A stretch of DNA of 64,000 nt, taken from assembly GCA_012064385.1 (NCBI GenBank), contig QRDG01000350.1:186001-250000 (forward strand). The letters are read 5' to 3'. Source of the DNA: Puccinellia tenuiflora (lineage: Eukaryota; Streptophyta; Magnoliopsida; Poales; Poaceae). The notes beneath the pieces are model-generated. The model was not told where the DNA came from and made no database searches. It saw nothing but the letters and a program-made list of their open reading frames with translations. The translations under genes and the position numbers were made by a program. How positions within the stretch are numbered: position 1 is the first letter of the stretch; each line of letters begins with the position of its first letter. Positions 23,494-34,498 of the stretch are shown in pieces.

Positions 23494-23706
23494 GACCAGT
23501 CTTAGTGGAGGTTCTCAATAAAGGTTTTATAAGGATTAAAAAGCATACCACGTCAATAACTTTGTTGACATGGCAATATCGTGAAGAGAGGAGGGAGAGT
23601 TTCATCATATGTGAGAGGAGGTTAATTTCCTCCCACATGAAACCTAGCAGTTACTAAGCTCTTAGTCTTGGTATTTGTGCAATGAAAGTGTGCATTGAGA
23701 CTGGTC
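23494..23706. mobile_element. Tourist-like (PIF/Harbinger-type) MITE
   Basis: The 213 bp element is bounded by inverted GACCAGTCT.../...AGACTGGTC ends and flanked by TTA on both sides (23491-23493 and 23707-23709). This is the 3 bp target typical of PIF/Harbinger elements. It has no coding capacity. Confidence 0.7.
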
Positions 23707-23709
23707 TTA

Positions 23710-24128
23710 GGGCACGTTCAACCCAACCCATAGATGGAGGGTCATCTGTAAGAGTCTCAAATGTAGCATACAGACAACCGAATTTACAGGTTGTACAACC
23801 CAAAGATAAGATTATCTGCAAAATGTTTAATAATTTGCAGAGTAAATGGCAGTCCGGTTTTTGACAAAACCAATCAACGCGCGGGGCACGTGAGGGCGAG
23901 GACAACCTGATGTTTTGCGGAAACCCCCTTCTATTTTGTTACAGAGAGGAAATTGCATATTACATCATATGTTGGGACAAAAATTACACATAACAACAAC
24001 CACGTTTTTTTTTCTAGTGGGTGCACAGTCAGCACATACATGGTATCCATCGGGGGCACTGACTGATTGATTCGTTTTTATTTTTGGCTTCACAGGAGAC
24101 CACTGAGTGTCGGCAAATCAACAGCTGG
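23710..24128. other. Spacer between the MITE and the MULE
   Basis: No gene or terminal repeat was recognised. Confidence 0.4.
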
Positions 24129-24137
24129 AAGAAGAAC

Positions 24138-24166
24138 GGGTGAATAGCTCCTGTGCGACGTTTTTC
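24138..24166 (+). repeat. MULE left terminal inverted repeat
   Basis: 29 bp, an exact reverse complement of 33653-33681. Target duplication 24129-24137 abuts it. Confidence 0.93.
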
Positions 24167-24724
24167 ATCGCTATTGGATTTGAAGCGACGTTTTTCCTGG
24201 AAATAGCTCGCATGCGACGCTGTTTTGGTTGGAAATAGCTCAGGGCCACAATAGCCATATAACGGCCGTTAAGGACACAGTTAGATTAGATGAGACAGTT
24301 GATTAAAACATGATGGTCCTAATTAGTATCAGGTGCTAACCCAGACAAACCAACCGCTTTCCCACCCAGCGCGCGCGTGACCTTCTCTAGCGGCGGCGGC
24401 GGCGGAGCTCACCTTTCCTTCTCGACGGCGGCGGTAGCGGAACTTTTTCAGAGGGCGGCGGCGCTTCCGTTCTACGGCGGACGTGGTGAGTGCCATTCGA
24501 GCGCTTCCGACCGATCGCGCGCGTGACATTCTCTGTCGGCACCCGCGGCGGCGGGGAAACGTTCTCGACGGCGGGGGCGGCAGCGGAACTTTTTCAGAGG
24601 GCAGCGGCGCTTTCATTCTACGGCGGACGTGGTGAGTGCCATTGGAAACCCTAATTCCTCTCCCATCATTCTCACATTAGATCTGAGGGCGCCCTTTTGA
24701 GCGTAGATTGTGGACGGCGGCGAG

Positions 24725-27700
24725 ATGGAACCGGGAGAGGGGACAAGTAATGGGTAATTTCCCGAGGCTTGAACTTAATTTCAATTCTATTTGCTTACTA
24801 CCTCGACTTCTAGCTCACCTTGGTCGCCAAAAAACAGGGGACATGGTAAATTCAAATTTTCGATCAAATTCTTTCCCTCCAAGGCAGTGTTGCTTGATGG
24901 CAGCATGCGGATGATTGAGAGAGACACGATGGTTGAATGGGATATACCTTTTGAAGAATTTGATCCCCAAGACCTAGAATTGAAGGAAGAGGAGGCCGTG
25001 AGGAATGTGGTGGAAAAAATTGGGGAGAGTGTGATTTGGGGGCCAGAACAAGAAGTTTCTTTGTTACGGTTCGATGATTAGAAACAGGAGTATGTTAGGA
25101 TTGAGACAGGGGAAGAAATGGTAGAAGAAATCGATCGGCGAGACGGCTGGACAAGCAAAAGTGTTCTTTTTTTGGCAGAGCTCGTAGCTCTGAACCCTGC
25201 ATCTAGGGTTGGATATGTGGCATCGAAGTTGGCTTGCCAGATTGTTGAGGATGATTGGTCTGCACAAAGGCAGATAGGGCCTTTAGTTACTGAATTGGCA
25301 GTGTTAAGAGCGGAGGCAGATGCAGAAGAGGCAGTTGATAATGTTGAGGAGGTTGTATGTATCGATTGGAATACAGTTGAGATTAATGAACCGACAGATT
25401 TGGTCATTGATCCAATGTCTGACATTGAAATGGCATCTATGTTTGGTATTCCTGTAGATGAGCAAGACAAGGAAAAGGAGAAAGAAGATTCTGCAGATGA
25501 TGGTAACAGACGGTCAAGGACTGCAAATACAGATGCTAATGCTGATTTTGAAATAGATTCAGAGTTGATGCAGAATGCTGCAGTTGATGTGGATGATGGC
25601 CATGATGAAGAGCTTGTATGTGTTTATGACAAAGAAAATCCAGTTATTGAAGTAGGTAAATTGTTTCCAAGCATGGATGAGTTTAGGATGTGTTTCAGGA
25701 CTTATGCAATCAAACATGAGTTTGAAACCAAGACTTTGTGGACAGATACAAAGAAATTCTATGCCAAGTGCAAAGGTTTTGATGGTGGTGCCATGCCATG
25801 CAAGTGGTATATATATCAGCTAGACGTCAACCTGATGGAAGGACAGTAAGAGTGAATCAAATTCCAAAAGTACATACTTGTATGACAACTTCATAACAAG
25901 TTACAAAAATGACATCCCAACTTTGGGTGGCAGAAAAAATTACTCCTATTTTATCCAAGAAACCAAACACGACTGCAAAGAAACTGAAAGTAGACCTGGA
26001 AAAGGATTACCCAATCCAGCTGCAATATACGACAGTGTGGAAGGCAAAGCAAAGAGTAATGAAAAGATTATTTGGTGATTGGGCAAATAGCTTTAGAATG
26101 CTTTATAACTTCAAGGCAGAAGTGGATAAAAGGTGTCCAGGCAGTGTTGTTGAGATAGATACTGAGGTGACACCAGATGGGAAAGTGTTCTTCTCCAAAT
26201 TCTTCATGGCTTTAAAGCCTTGCATTGATGGCTTCAAAGCAGGATGTCGTCCATATTTGAGTATAGATTCATCATTTTTGACTGGCAAGTGGAATGGTCA
26301 ACTTGCAGCTTGCAATGCTCTCGATGAACACAATTGGACGTACCCTGTAGCTATTGGCTTGTTTCAGTCTGAGTCAGAAGCTTCATGGACATGGTTCATG
26401 CAGAAGTTGAAAAGTAGCATTGGTCCAGTGTTCCCTTTGGCAATCCACACTGACGCATGTAAAGGGCTAGAAAATGCAGTGAAGAATATTTTCCCACATT
26501 GTGAGCAGAGGGAGTGCTTTGGTCATATGTGGATGAATGTGATAAAAAAATTCAGAGGAGATGCATTTGGCCGCTTGTGGCCAGCAGCAAGAGCATACAA
26601 GGTTAGTGCTTGGGAGTATCATATGAATAAGATAAAAGAAGCAAGCACTGAGTTTGGCCCTTGGATGGACACATACCATTCTCTTTTGTGGTACAGGTCA
26701 GGATTTAACACTGCCATCAAGTGTGATCATATCAACAACAATTTGGCAGAAAGTTTTAACAACAAGATAAAGGATTTCAAGGACTTGCCTGTCCATGACA
26801 TGGTTGACCAAATTAGGATCATGATCATGAAGTGGTGGGAATTGAGAGCAAAGATTGGTGATAAGCTGCAAGGACAGGATAAACTGCCTGCTGTGGTGCA
26901 GTAGGTAGTCAACAGGAGCAGAGGGCTTGCACATTTGTTAGTTGTGAAATCCTCATTGCATTCTGGTGAAGTTAAAGATACAAAGACTACCAGAAGGCAT
27001 GTTGTTGACACTGAAAAGAAAGAGTGCAGCTGCCTTGAGTGGCAACACACTGGAAAACCTTGTGAACATGCCATCATTTTCTTGGCATCCAAACCCAAGC
27101 AAAATATGCACCCATATTTGCATGAATATTACTCAGTTGAAAAATTCAGAGCTGCATATGCACATCCAATTCCACCACTTACAGATCAGTCTCAGTGGCC
27201 TGAACTGGACATAGAATTCTCCTTGTGCGCTCCTTTGACGAGAAGGAAGGCTGGCAGGCCGAAACAGAGTAGATTCAAGCCTTGGTTTGAAAAAGGTGGG
27301 AGCAGTAAGAAGGGGAAGAAAGACGCCAAGCCAAAGAGGCCCCAAAAAGGTAACAAAAATAGATGCAAGCGTTGTGAAGAACTTGGACACCGAGCTGGAT
27401 CCATCAAGTGTAGATACACCGATCCAAAGGTGACTGTCAGGAAGAAACGTGTGTTTCAGCCCCTTGAAACTGAACCTCTTTGTCCAGCCAAAAGGCCAGA
27501 ATTGGAGGGTGTAGAAAGAAGAGGAGTGTGCAGACTGTGTTCGGCTCTGTCGATGTTGCAGTGCCTGTGCAACCTGGAGATGTGCAACCTGAATCTATTT
27601 TGGAGGAAGTTGAAGCTGTTCTGGACCAAGTTGAAACTGAAGTTGTTCTGGAAACTGAAGCTGAAGCTGTTCTGGAAACTGAAGCTGAAACTGAAGCTGA

Positions 27701-27959
27701 AGCTGTTCTGGAAACTGAAGCTGAAACTGAAGCTGAAGCTGTTCTGGAAGCTGAAACTGAAGATGTGGAAACTGAAGCAGCTTTGGATCAAGTTTTCCAG
27801 CTTGAAATTCCCCCTCGAAGGCCTAGTGAAGGAGATTCAAAGAAAACAAGGAGCATGAATGATCTTCTTGATATAGAAGCAAAAGCAAGCCGAAGCCGAA
27901 GAAGAAGAAATCAAATGCTAAGAAAAATTGATGTATTGCTACTCGAATTTGATTCTTGA
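24725..27959 (+). pseudogene. MURA-type MULE transposase (pseudogene)
   Basis: The start is uncertain: an ATG at 24725 precedes a likely short intron, and the frame is clearly coding from about 24812. An acidic N-terminal region leads to a MuDR DNA-binding-type block (LFPSMDEFRMCFRTYAIKH, about 25660-25720). The MULE DDE domain has Asp in LSIDSSFL (26266), Asp in HTDACKG (26452) and Glu in NNLAESFNN (26749). A SWIM zinc finger CSCLEW...PCEH (about 27025-27070) and a CX2CX4HX4C knuckle (about 27365-27410) follow. The tail is acidic, with ETEAEAVL-type repeats. Breaks are TAG 25079-25081, a lost base near 25818, TAA 25894-25896, TAG 26902-26904 and a frame change near 27510. All catalytic residues survive. 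The intact enzyme would bind the TIRs and cut the element out. Confidence 0.88.
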
Positions 27960-28095
27960 ACACTTGTGTGATTTGTAATAATGCTACTTTGATTCGTGAA
28001 AACTTGTGTGATTTGTAATAATGCTAAACTAGAATTTGAGTTTGAAATTCAAATATTTGCCAAAATTCAAATATTTGCCGAAATTCAAATTCAAA
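27960..28095 (+). other. MULE transposase 3' flank
   Basis: A short direct repeat (CTTGTGTGATTTGTAATAATGCTA, two copies at about 27962 and 28003) and AAATTCAAATATTTGCC words follow the stop codon. This is probably the 3' untranslated region. Confidence 0.45.
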
Positions 28096-30233
28096 CAGAG
28101 AGCTTGAATGTATATATAAGACCCAATAGGTAGTATGTGACATTATAAGACAATGTGCACTGGTTTTCCATTTTTTTGATTTTTTTTGAATTTTTGTTGC
28201 TCATTTCAAATTCGGTCAAACCAAAATGAACCTTTAGTGGGGTTTTGGACAACTTCATTCCCAAAACCTTAAACCACTTGTCTTCAACCTTGACTTCATA
28301 TGGCAGAGTTCTGCCGATATCACATCTTATGCACGAACAGAGAGCTTGAATGTATACATAACTTTTTTATAAGACCCAATAGGTAGTATGTGACATTATA
28401 AGACAATGTGCACTGGTTTTCCATTTTTTTGATTTTTTTTGAATTTTGTTGCTCATTTCAAATTCGGTCAAACCCTTAGTTTGACCGGCATTTAAACAAG
28501 TTCTACACACAAAAATGGAAAAGTAAGCCTGGATCCTTCTTAGTCACACCAAAATGAACCTTTGGTGGGGTTTTGGACAACTTCATTCCCAAAACCTTAA
28601 ACCACTTGTCTTCAACCTTGACTTCATATGGCAGAGTTCTGCCGATATCACATCTTATGCACGAACAGAGAGCTTGAATGTATACATAACTTTTTTATAA
28701 GACCCAATAGGTAGTATGTGACATTATAAGACAATGTGCACTGGTTTTCCATTTTTTTGATTTTTTTTGAATTTTTGTTGTTCATTTCAAATTCGGTCAA
28801 ACCCTTAGTTTGACCGGCATTTAAACAAGTTCTACACACAAAAATGGAAAAGTAAGCCTGGATCCTTCTTAGTCACACCAAAATGAACCTTTAGTGGGGT
28901 TTTGGACAACTTCATTCCCAAAACCTTAAACCACTTGTCTTCAACCTTGACTTCATATGACAGAGTTCTGCCGATATCACATCTTATGCATGAACAGAGA
29001 GCTTGAATGTATACATAACTTTTTTATAAGACCCAATAGGTAGTATGTGACATTATAAGACAATGTGCACTGGTTTTCCATTTTTTTGAATTTTTTTTGA
29101 ATTTTTGTTGTTCATTTCAAATTCGGTCAAACCCTTAGTTTGACCGGCATTTAAACAAGTTCTACACACAAAAATGGAAAAGTAAGCTTGGATCCTTCTT
29201 AGTCACACCAAAATGAACCTTTGGTGGGGTTTTGGACAACTTCATTCCCAAAACCTTAAACCACTTGTCTTCAACCTTGACTTCATATGGCAGAGTTCTG
29301 CCGATATCACATCTTATGCATGAACAGAGAGCTTGAATGTATACATAACTTTTTTATAAGACCCAATAGGTAGTATGTGACATTATAAGACAATGTGCAC
29401 TGGTTTTCCATTTTTTTGATTTTTGTTGAATTTTTGTTGCTCATTTCAAATTCGGTCAAACCCTTAGTTTGACCGGCATTTAAACAAGTTCTACACACAA
29501 AAATGGAAAAGTAAGACTGGATCCTTCTTAGTCACACCAAAATGAACCTTTGGTGGGGTTTTGGACAACTTCATTCCCAAAACCTTAAACCACTTGTCTT
29601 CAACCTTGACTTCATATGGCAGAGTTCTGCCGATATCACATCTTATGCATGAACACAGAGCTTGAATGTATATATAACATTTTTATAAGACCCAATAGGT
29701 AGTATGTGACATTATAAGACAATGTGCACTGGTTTTCCATTTTTTTGAATTTTTGTTGCTCATTTCAAATTCGGTCAAACCCTTAGTTTGACCGGCATTT
29801 AAACAAGTTCTACACACAAAAATGGAAAAGTAAGCCTGGATCCTTCTTAGTCACACCAAAATGAACCTTTAGTGGGGTTTTGGACAACTTCATTCCCAAA
29901 ACCTTAAACCACTTGTCTTCAACCTTCACTTCATATGGCAAAGTTCTGCCGATATCACATCTTATGCATGAACAGAGAGCTTGAATGTATACATAACTTT
30001 TTTATAAGACCCAATAGGTAGTATGTGACATTATAAGACAATGTGCACTGGTTTTCCATTTTTTTGATTTTTTTTGAATTTTTGTTGCTCATTTCAAATT
30101 CAGTCAAACCCTTAGTTTGACCGGCATTTAAACAAGTTCTACACACAAAAATGGAAAAGTAAGCCTGGATCCTTCTTAGTCACACCAAAATGAACCTTTA
30201 GTGGGGTTTTGGACAACTTCATTCCCAAAACCT
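28096..30233. repeat. ~329 bp tandem repeat array inside the MULE
   Basis: Units marked by CAGAGAGCTTGAATG start at 28096, 28338, 28666, 28995, 29325, 29654 and 29973, giving periods of about 328-330 bp apart from a shortened first unit (242 bp) and one of 319 bp. The copies differ by few bases. The minus-strand ~63-codon frame in three of them is a by-product of the repeat. Confidence 0.92.
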
Positions 30234-31140
30234 TTCTATCAACATGTTAGAAATGGCCTCCAAAGCTAGGGGAAACGACCCCATTTCTATCAACTTTTTT
30301 TTCCGACCTTGTCCAAATCACCTAGATATTATTCCTTACCTTGTGTTCGACATTAGAAGACAATGTGCGGAGGTTTTTCATTGTTTTGATTTTTTTTGAA
30401 TTTCTGTCGCTGAAGACAATCTCGCTGTACACGCACCGTCGATCTACGCTTGCAATGAACTTCAGCCGTCCGATTGTTCTTGTAGAAGGAATCTTAGGCC
30501 AGGCTCTGGGCGATCCGTGGGAGGGCTGGTTCCGCTAGCTGATTGGCTAGCCTTTTTTTTCAGAGCGTGAGAGAGGATAAGGATGCGATGCGTGGCACGG
30601 GCGCATGCAAGCGCGCGCTGCCGCAGGCCTCGACCACGTCGCAGCCTAGCTATTAATTTTTTTGCAGCGTCGCATCCTAGCTATTCACGTTCAAGCATGG
30701 ACACAGATGTGAATAGTCTATAGATTTCTCTTTTTTGAATTCGGGAACTATTCACATCTGAGTTTCTCTTTTTTGTTTCTCGATGTATATTCCGTATTTT
30801 GAGCTGAAATTTTATGGGGTCACGCAAATATGTGCTGTGAACATGCATGATTTTTTCCAGATTTTTTCGCAATGTTTAAATTTGAATTTAGCCCGCATGT
30901 CACCGTGTGACATGCAAAAGTGCATGTCACTGGATCTGTGTCCTTCAAGCGTCGCACGGAGCATTACTGCACGCGTTGGTCCGTTGCGTTAGACTTTGGA
31001 CTTGCGTTAATGCACGCATGCAGGGTCACGTCGCACGTACTATGAACGTAATTTTTTCTACGCTTTCAGACGGCATGTCTTTCACACTGCCTCCTCCTCC
31101 CTCATCCACCCCAATTAATACGCACGTCTCATCGCAGTCT
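30234..31140. other. MULE interior with internal TIR-like motifs
   Basis: CGTCGCAGCCTAGCTATT (30637-30654) and CGTCGCATCCTAGCTATTCACG (30668-30689) copy the right-end TIR pattern in the same orientation. Next to them is a perfect 14 bp inverted repeat, 30704-30717 with 30747-30760. No gene is seen. Confidence 0.6.
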
Positions 31141-31212
31141 TTAAATGGAGCCTATCCAACCCATTGCCTCCTCTCATCCCTCTCCAGCCCCATTGCCTCC
31201 TCCTCCCTCTAG

Positions 31213-31668
31213 CAACATGGACAGCCCAATCTCTCTCCCTTCCAGCCCGAGCCCTACAGCGACGAGGACAACCACCCACAGCCGCTTGGCTGGTGGGAGG
31301 CGCCGCCGAGGGATCCTCCGAGGCGTCGGCGTCCCAAAAAACGCCGGCGGTCCATCTTCGTGGAGGGCCCCTTCGTCCACAACCCCACTCCCGACGACGT
31401 CGCGAAGATGAACAACCGCTCCGAGAAGGCCCTCCAACACCGTCTAGCCTTCCTGGAGATGCAGGAGAGGGAGGAACTTGCCGCCGAGGAGAGGAAGGAG
31501 GCGGCCGCCGAGGAGAGGAAGGCGGCGGCCGCCGAGGAGAAGAAGTGGTACCCCATCCGGGAGGACAGGGCCACGAAGCGGCTCCGGGAGGAGAATCTCC
31601 AGGCCTTGTCCGACACCGAGAGGGCGGCCAGGGCAGCGGAGTGGAGGAAGGCCGCCGGCGGCCACTAG
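31213..31668 (+). pseudogene. Basic coiled-coil protein with nuclear-localisation-like motif, carried by the MULE
   Basis: The coding-like frame runs from 31213 to the stop at 31666-31668 (about 150 codons). It is blocked upstream by a TAG at 31210-31212. An ATG at 31145 opens an adjacent frame, so a one-base indel near 31213 probably separates it from its start. The frame encodes a Pro/Asp-rich segment (NLSPFQPEPYSDEDN), a strongly basic RRRRPKKRRRS cluster, FVEGPFVHNPTPDDVAKMN, then an Ala/Glu/Lys-rich helix (about 31440-31560) predicted as coiled coil, ending AAEWRKAAGGH. Third-position GC is high, unlike the AT-rich transposase gene, which suggests a captured gene. No known domain is recognised, and an unseen intron could also explain the block. 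Confidence 0.45.
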
Positions 31669-32710
31669 GTTACGGCCCGCAGACGAAGGGGCGCCAACGG
31701 GTAGCGGTTAGGGTTTAGGGCCCTTTATATTTAGGGCTATGAAATGTAATTTTTCTTTTTTTAGTTTAATATATGTAACGTGTAATGTGGGTCGGGCCAC
31801 TATATATATATATATATGTATGTGGATGCAGTTATGGATAATATATGTTATGGATGCCAATGTTTTCTTTGACTCCTTAATGTCCTCAACAAATTCATTT
31901 GAATTTTGGGGTAATTTTCAGCAATAGCCAACATACTCTTCTCCCGTCGCTGTGTGTTAACCGCTGGACCGTCGCTGGTCTTGACGCGTGACCTGCAGTC
32001 CAACTGACTAGTGGGGCCCCGCGTCCCATCGATGTTGTCACGTCAAAACCCAGCACCGCCCCTCTGCCTGGACTGTGCACGTGTCAATGGTGAAAGAAAA
32101 GGGACAAATCTCAACCAAGCGTGGGAATTCAAACCATGGCCCTTGATAATGCTAGCATGCCTTAAAATGTCTTACAAAAATGAACAGAGTGAGTAAACAA
32201 ACTAAAATGCTGAAAAATGATAAGTAAATAATAAAAAGAAGAGAGGACATAGGGAGAGGGAGACGCATACTATTTTATTGGGCCCAACAAGACGTTTAGG
32301 CCTGGAGTGTGCACGTTTTTTTTTTTTGCCGAAAGATCACATCTTTTGACATTGGGCCTGGCTAGGTTTTACTTGGGCCTGGCCTTTTCGCCTATCCGTT
32401 GTAGTTTTTTTTTCTACAAAAGAACGGAACATTTCACACACATTTCTAACGTTTTACAAATTTAACCAAACTAAATAAATGTTGGATTTGTGATGCATAT
32501 CTGCCAAGTCTTAGCCATACACAAATGGCCCGAGCTAACTGCTACACTAATTACATTGTTACAATGACCAAGGATCAGCAAATAGACAACACACATTTGC
32601 AACATTTTGGAATTGGAACAAACCAAATGAATTTGCATCTGTCATGCATTACTTCCAAGTCTTAGCCATACAGAAATTGTCCAAACTAACTGCAACACTA
32701 GTTACATTGT
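31669..32710. other. Spacer inside the MULE
   Basis: It holds a TA microsatellite (about 31800-31818) and two similar stretches around 32480-32560 and 32640-32720 (CCAAGTCTTAGCCATACA, then GCTACACTAATTACATTGTT/GCAACACTAGTTACATTGTT). No gene is recognised. Confidence 0.45.
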
Positions 32711-33304
32711 TTAGTGACTAATGATCAGCAAATAAATAACACCAAGAGAAATTGCACATAAATAAAAAACTACAGACATCAGATTGTCCTGCTTCTTCAG
32801 ATCGACAAGCTTCTTTAGGTGCTTGTTCATCTTCTTCATCTCCTTCACTTCCGCCGCAACCCCGGCCGCTTTCCCCACCGGAGCAACCACCGTGGCTGAT
32901 CCCCACTGCTCGGCCGACGGCGGCGAATTGACCTCCAGGAAGGCGCCCTCCAGTTCAATCCTATTGATGTACTCATCAAGCCACTCGAAATGGTGGCATT
33001 TCCGCAGATCCGGCTGAAAACAGAGCAAAATTTCCCCAAATCGGATGAAACCCTAATTACCAAATCGGATGAAAACCACAAAATTGATGAAAATAAAATG
33101 AAATTGGTAGAGGGGAAACTAAGATCTCACCTTCCCTGGCTCTGGTTTGCTCTCGCATTTCACAAACTCGCGCCCGGCGTTGCCTTTCTCATCGCTCACG
33201 GTGGTCAGGCGCTTCAGGGGCGCCGTCCGTGGGCAGTCAGGGCACCATCCCAGCGGCACTGGACCACAACGCGGCCACCGGCAGGTTGAAGCGGAGGTCG
33301 ACAT
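32711..33304 (-). CDS. GRF-type zinc-finger protein with coiled coil and C-terminal membrane segment, carried by the MULE
   Basis: Two exons join in frame: 33131-33304 (ATG at 33304, donor GTGAGA) and 32711-33013 (acceptor TTTTCAG), giving 158 residues. The exon junction lies inside the zinc finger: WCPDCPR and GREFVKC come from exon 1, and KCHHFEWLDEYI from exon 2. This is the GRF pattern (Cys-x2-Cys, GRxF, Cys, then Cys with FxW) known for binding single-stranded nucleic acid. A Lys-rich coiled coil follows (KEMKKMNKHLKKLVDL), then a hydrophobic C-terminal segment (SVVFYLCAISLGVIYLLII) ending SH, so a tail anchor is likely. Frame and splice sites are intact although the transposase is dead. 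It is probably captured or a long-standing MULE accessory gene; its role is unknown. Confidence 0.75.
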
Positions 33305-33652
33305 CACCGCCGGCGTTGCAGCGCTTAGAGGATCGCCGGAGAAGAAGTGGGGTAGGAACGGGCGGATGCTCTGTACTGCAACGGTCGAATGAACGCTGGC
33401 TCCGGTGCGGGGACGAGATCATCTCTCTTGATGCAGCTACGTGTTCTGGGTCCCACGACGTGAGGTGGACAAGCAGTGGGTCCCACGATCTGACGTGGAT
33501 AAGTTTTGGGTCCCGCTCAGCCCATGTAGTTTGAATTGATAAGCTGTCTACTGATGTTTAAGAGAAGTGTCGCATTGCAGCTATAAGCCTCCCGTCAGAC
33601 GTCGCATGCTAGCTATTTCCAGCAACAACGTCGCATGCTAGCTATTTCCTTG

Positions 33653-33681
33653 GAAAAACGTCGCACAGGAGCTATTCACCC
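33653..33681 (-). repeat. MULE right terminal inverted repeat
   Basis: 29 bp partner of the left TIR. Target duplication 33682-33690 follows. Confidence 0.93.
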
Positions 33682-33690
33682 AAGAAGAAC

Positions 33691-34298
33691 AGGGCGTTGT
33701 TGCTCAGACTAGATCTGCGGGAAATGGATGTCAAGGACGTCGCGCCTCTCCCCTGCCACCACCACCCTCGCCGGCCCTGTGGCGCTAGTGCCTGCACCTG
33801 TTTCGCTGGCTCGCAGACGGCCGCCTCCAGTCCTAGATTAGTCCAACAGAGACGAGCAGGGGAGGTGAGCTGAGCAACGTCGTGCCCGACGCCGGCCGGC
33901 AGTCGCTGCAGCTCGGCCTGTCCGTCGGCGCGACGGAGCTCCTATTCGGCGAGGGTGCACGCTTGGCCTCACTTCCGGCGAGGTCCCGCCGGTGGGCGGT
34001 TGCCTCGTGCCGCCCGTTCGGTGACGGCAAGTCCGGCTCGAGGGGACGACTCCGTGTTGGCCATGTAGCTCACACCGTGGTACGTCTTGCCGCAGGCTTG
34101 TCGGCGCTGAGGGAGACACTGAGCATCGCCACGGTCAGGGGGCTTACTGGGAGTGGCGGTGTTGCGGCGACCGGCGGCTCTTGCTCGACCGAGGTGCGCC
34201 GCCGTACGTTCTCGCTAGCGAGTATTTGCCGGTCTCGTCGAGGCCACGACGTCCCTCTCCGGCCGCTCCGCACAGTCGTCGAGGCCACGACGGCCATC
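33691..34298. other. GC-rich spacer between MULE and tandem duplication
   Basis: No domain is recognised. The sequence continues without a visible break into the first duplicated unit and may be the 5' part of the LINE. Confidence 0.4.
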
Positions 34299-34498
34299 TC
34301 CGGTCTCTTCACCAGAACACCTCGCCTCCTTGCCGCCAGCTCGCCGTCCGCGACATCCTCGTCGTAGCTGCTGCTCCCGCGTGGAGGACGCACCTCGGCT
34401 CCGCCGCAAGCACGACAACGGGGAGCGCAGGTCGCCGTCTCTCGTCGTCGCCCGCTAGCGGTCAGGGCACCCCTCTTGCTCGGAGGCGCCCGGGAGGC

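Larger units (their letters stand above)
24138..33681 (+). mobile_element. Mutator-like element (MULE) with perfect 9 bp target duplication and cargo genes
   Basis: Terminal inverted repeats 24138-24166 and 33653-33681 are identical over 29 bp, starting GGGTGAATAGCTCC. They continue as diverged repeats containing GAAATAGCT.GCATGCGACG. The 9 bp AAGAAGAAC flanks both ends exactly (24129-24137 and 33682-33690), the hallmark of Mutator transposition. Inside are a MURA-type transposase, a ~329 bp tandem array, a basic coiled-coil ORF and a GRF zinc-finger gene. The intact target duplication argues for fairly recent insertion. The transposase carries stops, so movement was probably driven in trans or the decay came afterwards. 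Confidence 0.93.

Noticed and set aside
28648..30146. Three near-identical minus-strand 63-codon frames
   Set aside because: They occur only because the 329 bp unit is repeated. The frame is disrupted in other units and has no domain.
28096..30233. CRISPR-like regular repeats
   Set aside because: Units are contiguous ~329 bp satellites without spacers, inside a plant transposon.
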